From: Agriotes lineatus
Taxonomy: Eukaryota > Arthropoda > Insecta > Coleoptera > Elateridae
Assembly: GCA_940337035.1 (NCBI GenBank)
Contig: CALNHX010005139.1
Location: 1-64,000, forward strand
Direction: 5' to 3'
Length of the DNA: 64,000 nt
In this document: positions 60,633-64,000 of the stretch, one piece after another
How the letters are laid out: each line of letters begins with the position of its first letter
How positions within the stretch are numbered: position 1 is the stretch's first letter
The notes under the pieces: generated by a model
What the model was told of the DNA's origin: nothing
What the model saw: the letters and a program-made list of their open reading frames with translations, nothing else
The model's database searches: none
Position numbers and translations under genes: made by a program

Positions 60633-63600
60633 GGCTTCAGGAGCTTATTAGGTGCCATATTCAATTAATGGGAAACTCAAAAAGCAGCCAAAGCGATCGG
60701 TGACGTTTAACAACATTACTTGTGTTAGTAGAATTGGCAAATCATTAATATAAAGTTGTTTCGTACATTACGGGGTAACATTCGATTTTTTGGAACCTAA
60801 CAATTCAAAGTTGGTTGCCTTAAGACGCCGATGGAGTTAAATAAATTGTATTTTGTAGTTACTATAAATCCTGCAAGTTTCCTATCTCTCATTTCTATAT
60901 TAATTTAGTTAAAATAATGGATTCATGAGCTTACTAGGTGCCATAGTCAATTAATGGGAAGCTCAAAAAGCAGCCAAAGCGAACAGTGACGTTTAGCAGC
61001 ATTATTTATGTTAGTTGAATTGGCAAATCATTAATATAAAGCTATTCCGTACATTACGGTGTCACATTCGATTTTTTGGAACCCAACAATTCAAAGTTGG
61101 TTGCGCTAAGACGCCGATGGAGTTAGATAAATTGTATTTTTTATTTGCTATAAATCCTGCAAGTTTCCTAGCTCTCATATCTACATTAATTTAGTTAAAA
61201 TAATGGCTTCAGGAGCTTATTACGTGCCATAGTCTATTAATTGGAAGCTCAAAAAGCAGCCAAAGCGAACGGTGACGCTTAGCAGCATTATTTATGTCAG
61301 TAGAATTATCAAATCATTAATATAAAGCTATTCAGTACATTCCGGTGTAACATTGGATATTTTGGAACCCAACAAATAAAAGTTGGTTGCCCTTAGACGC
61401 CGATGGAGTTAGATAAATTGTATTTTTTTTTACCTATAAATGCTGCAAGTCTCCTAGCTCACAATTCTATACTAATTTAGTTAAAATAATGGCTTCAGGA
61501 GCTTATTAGGTGCCATATTCAATTAATGGGAAGCTCAAAAAGCAGCCAAAGCGAACGGTGACGTTTAGCAGCATTATTTATGATAGTAGAATTGGCAAAT
61601 CATTAATATAAAGCTGTTCCGTACATTACGTTGTCACATTCGATTTTTTGGAACCCAACAATTCAAAGTTGGTTGCCCTAAGACGCCGATGGAGTTAAAT
61701 AAATTGTATTTTTTATTTACTATAGATCCTGCAAATTTTGCTAGCTCTCATTTCTATATTAATTTAGTTAAAATAATGGCGTCATGAGCTTACTAGGTGC
61801 CATAGTCAATTAATGGGAAGCTCAAAAAGCAGCCAAAGCGAACGGTGACGTTTAGCAGCATTATTTATGTTAGTAGAATTGGCATATCATTAATATAAAG
61901 CTATTCCGTACATTACGGTGTCACATTCGATTTTTTGGAACCCAACAATTCAAAGTTGGTTGCGCTAAGACGCCGATGGAGTTAGATAAATTGTATTTTT
62001 TATTTGCTATAAATCCTGCAAGTTTCCTAGCTCTCATATCTACATTAATTTAGTTAAAATAATGGCTTCAGGAGCTTATTAGGTGCCATATTCAATTAAT
62101 GGGAAACTCAAAAAGCAGCCAAAGCGATCGGTGACGTTTAACAGCATTACTTGTGTTAGTATAATTGGCAAATCATTAATATAAAGTTGTTTCGTACATT
62201 ACGGGGTAACATTCGATTTTTTGGAACCTAACAATTCAAAGTTGGTTGCCTTAAGACGCCGATGGAGTTAAATAAATTGTATTTTGTAGTTACTATAAAT
62301 CCTGCAAGTTTCCTATCTCTCATTTCTATATTAATTTAGTTAAAATAATGGATTCATGAGCTTACTAGGTGCCATAGTCAATTAATGGGAAGCTCAAAAA
62401 GCAGCCAAAGCGAACAGTGACGTTTAGCAGCATTATTTATGTTAGTTGAATTGGCAAATCATTAATATAAAGCTATTCCGTACATTACGGTGTCACATTC
62501 GATTTTTTGGAACCCAACAATTCAAAGTTGGTTGCGCTAAGACGCCGATGGAGTTAGATAAATTGTATTTTTTATTTGCTATAAATCCTGCAAGTTTCCT
62601 AGCTCTCATATCTACATTAATTTAGTTAAAATAATGGCTTCAGGAGCTTATTACGTGCCATAGTCTATTAATTGGAAGCTCAAAAAGCAGCCAAAGCGAA
62701 CGGTGACGCTTAGCAGCATTATTTATGTCAGTAGAATTATCAAATCATTAATATAAAGCTATTCAGTACATTCCGGTGTAACATTGGATATTTTGGAACC
62801 CAACAAATAAAAGTTGGTTGCCCTTAGACGCCGATGGAGTTAGATAAATTGTATTTTTTTTTACCTATAAATGCTGCAAGTCTCCTAGCTCACAATTCTA
62901 TACTAATTTAGTTAAAATAATGGCTTCAGGAGCTTATTAGGTGCCATATTCAATTAATGGGAAGCTCAAAAAGCAGCCAAAGCGAACGGTGACGTTTAGC
63001 AGCATTATTTATGATAGTAGAATTGGCAAATCATTAATATAAAGCTGTTCCGTACATTACGTTGTCACATTCGATTTTTTGGAACCCAACAATTCAAAGT
63101 TGGTTGCCCTAAGACGCCGATGGAGTTAAATAAATTGTATTTTTTATTTACTATAGATCCTGCAAATTTTGCTAGCTCTCATTTCTATATTAATTTAGTT
63201 AAAATAATGGCGTCATGAGCTTACTAGGTGCCATAGTCAATTAATGGGAAGCTCAAAAAGCAGCCAAAGCGAACGGTGACGTTTAGCAGCATTATTTATG
63301 TTAGTAGAATTGGCATATCATTAATATAAAGCTATTCCGTACATTACGGTGTCACATTCGATTTTTTGGAACCCAACAATTCAAAGTTGGTTGCGCTAAG
63401 ACGCCGATGGAGTTAGATAAATTGTATTTTTTATTTGCTATAAATCCTGCAAGTTTCCTAGCTCTCATATCTACATTAATTTAGTTAAAATAATGGCTTC
63501 AGGAGCTTATTACGTGCCATAGTCTATTAATTGGAAGCTCAAAAAGCAGCCAAAGCGAACGGTGACGCTTAGCAGCATTATTTATGTCAGTAGAATTATC

Positions 63601-64000
63601 AAATCATTAATATAAAGCTATTCAGTACATTCCGGTGTAACATTGGATATTTTGGAACCCAACAAATAAAAGTTGGTTGCCCTTAGACGCCGATGGAGTT
63701 AGATAAATTGTATTTTTTTTTACCTATAAATGCTGCAAGTCTCCTAGCTCACAATTCTATACTAATTTAGTTAAAATAATGGCTTCAGGAGCTTATTAGG
63801 TGCCATATTCAATTAATGGGAAGCTCAAAAAGCAGCCAAAGCGAACGGTGACGTTTAGCAGCATTATTTATGATAGTAGAATTGGCAAATCATTAATATA
63901 AAGCTGTTCCGTACATTACGTTGTCACATTCGATTTTTTGGAACCCAACAATTCAAAGTTGGTTGCCCTAAGACGCCGATGGAGTTAAATAAATTGTATT
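60633..64000 (+). repeat. Pentamer HOR with a trimer restart at the right edge
   Basis: 60633-62063 and 62064-63494 are both 1,431 bp and share GAACAGTGACG (60981 and 62412), TTAGTTGAATTGG, GACGCTTAGCAGC (61274 and 62705), TATGATAGTAG and GGCATATCATTAAT. At 63495 the order restarts with the last three monomers of the pentamer (offset 859 bp; GACGCTTAG at 63564). The copies look nearly identical, so these are very recent duplications. Confidence 0.85.

Larger units (their letters stand above)
46047..64000 (+). repeat. 286-bp satellite array, segment 4
   Basis: About 63 monomers: the rest of unit B, a hexamer tandem (50921-54352), then a more heterogeneous stretch (54.4-60.6 kb) and recent multimers at the right end. 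In the heterogeneous stretch monomers carry TTGCTATAAATCCTGCAG, GATCGGTGACGTTTAAC, GGAACCTAACAATTC, and an 18-base deletion near 55126 relative to the counterpart at 48830. The 54362-55700 stretch resembles 48071-49400 at an offset of 6,291 bp (22 monomers). The window ends inside a monomer, so the array continues. Confidence 0.96.

Overview
The whole window is eukaryotic satellite heterochromatin, most likely from an insect or other arthropod. I see no host gene, tRNA, rRNA or CRISPR. About 58 of the 64 kb is one AT-rich satellite with a ~286-bp monomer (roughly 200 copies, all in the same orientation). Three pieces of non-LTR retrotransposon (LINE) interrupt it. The organism call is inference: it rests on the satellite architecture plus an RTE-like and a CR1/L2/Jockey-like LINE, a mix common in arthropods; the species cannot be told from the sequence.

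Layout. 1-30017: satellite, organised as nested higher-order repeats (HORs) built from a few monomer subfamilies, called a-f here. 30018-31300: a 5'-truncated CR1/L2/Jockey-like LINE in minus orientation, inserted inside one monomer. 31301-34099: satellite. 34100-36363: RTE-like LINE copy A, with a frameshifted frame. 36364-43782: satellite. 43783-46046: RTE-like LINE copy B, with an intact frame of about 740 codons. 46047-64000: satellite, becoming more heterogeneous to the right but with very recent small HORs at the far end.

How it fits together. Copies A and B are not two insertions. They sit in two tandem units of ~9,683 bp (32420-42103 and 42104-51786) that share the same LINE, the same LINE junctions and the same series of monomers. 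One unequal exchange in satellite register duplicated the block, LINE included. Elsewhere the array shows exact-multiple repeats of 2, 3, 4, 5, 6, 9 and 12 monomers (572, 858, ~1,143, 1,431, 1,716, 2,574 and ~3,432 bp), monomer chimeras and exact three-monomer deletions, which is the signature of repeated unequal crossing-over and conversion.

Quality. Single-base indels, hardly any with substitutions, cluster in a few zones (1-1,413; 10.8-17.9 kb more thinly; 25,021-25,955; 33,484-35,735) while equivalent copies elsewhere are clean. This looks like residual long-read assembly error and probably explains the broken frame of LINE copy A.

I did not find a convincing new functional system. The most interesting signals are the LINE-bearing 9.7-kb duplication, the 9-6-9 monomer HOR, the conserved dyads in the monomer and the indel-zone pattern.
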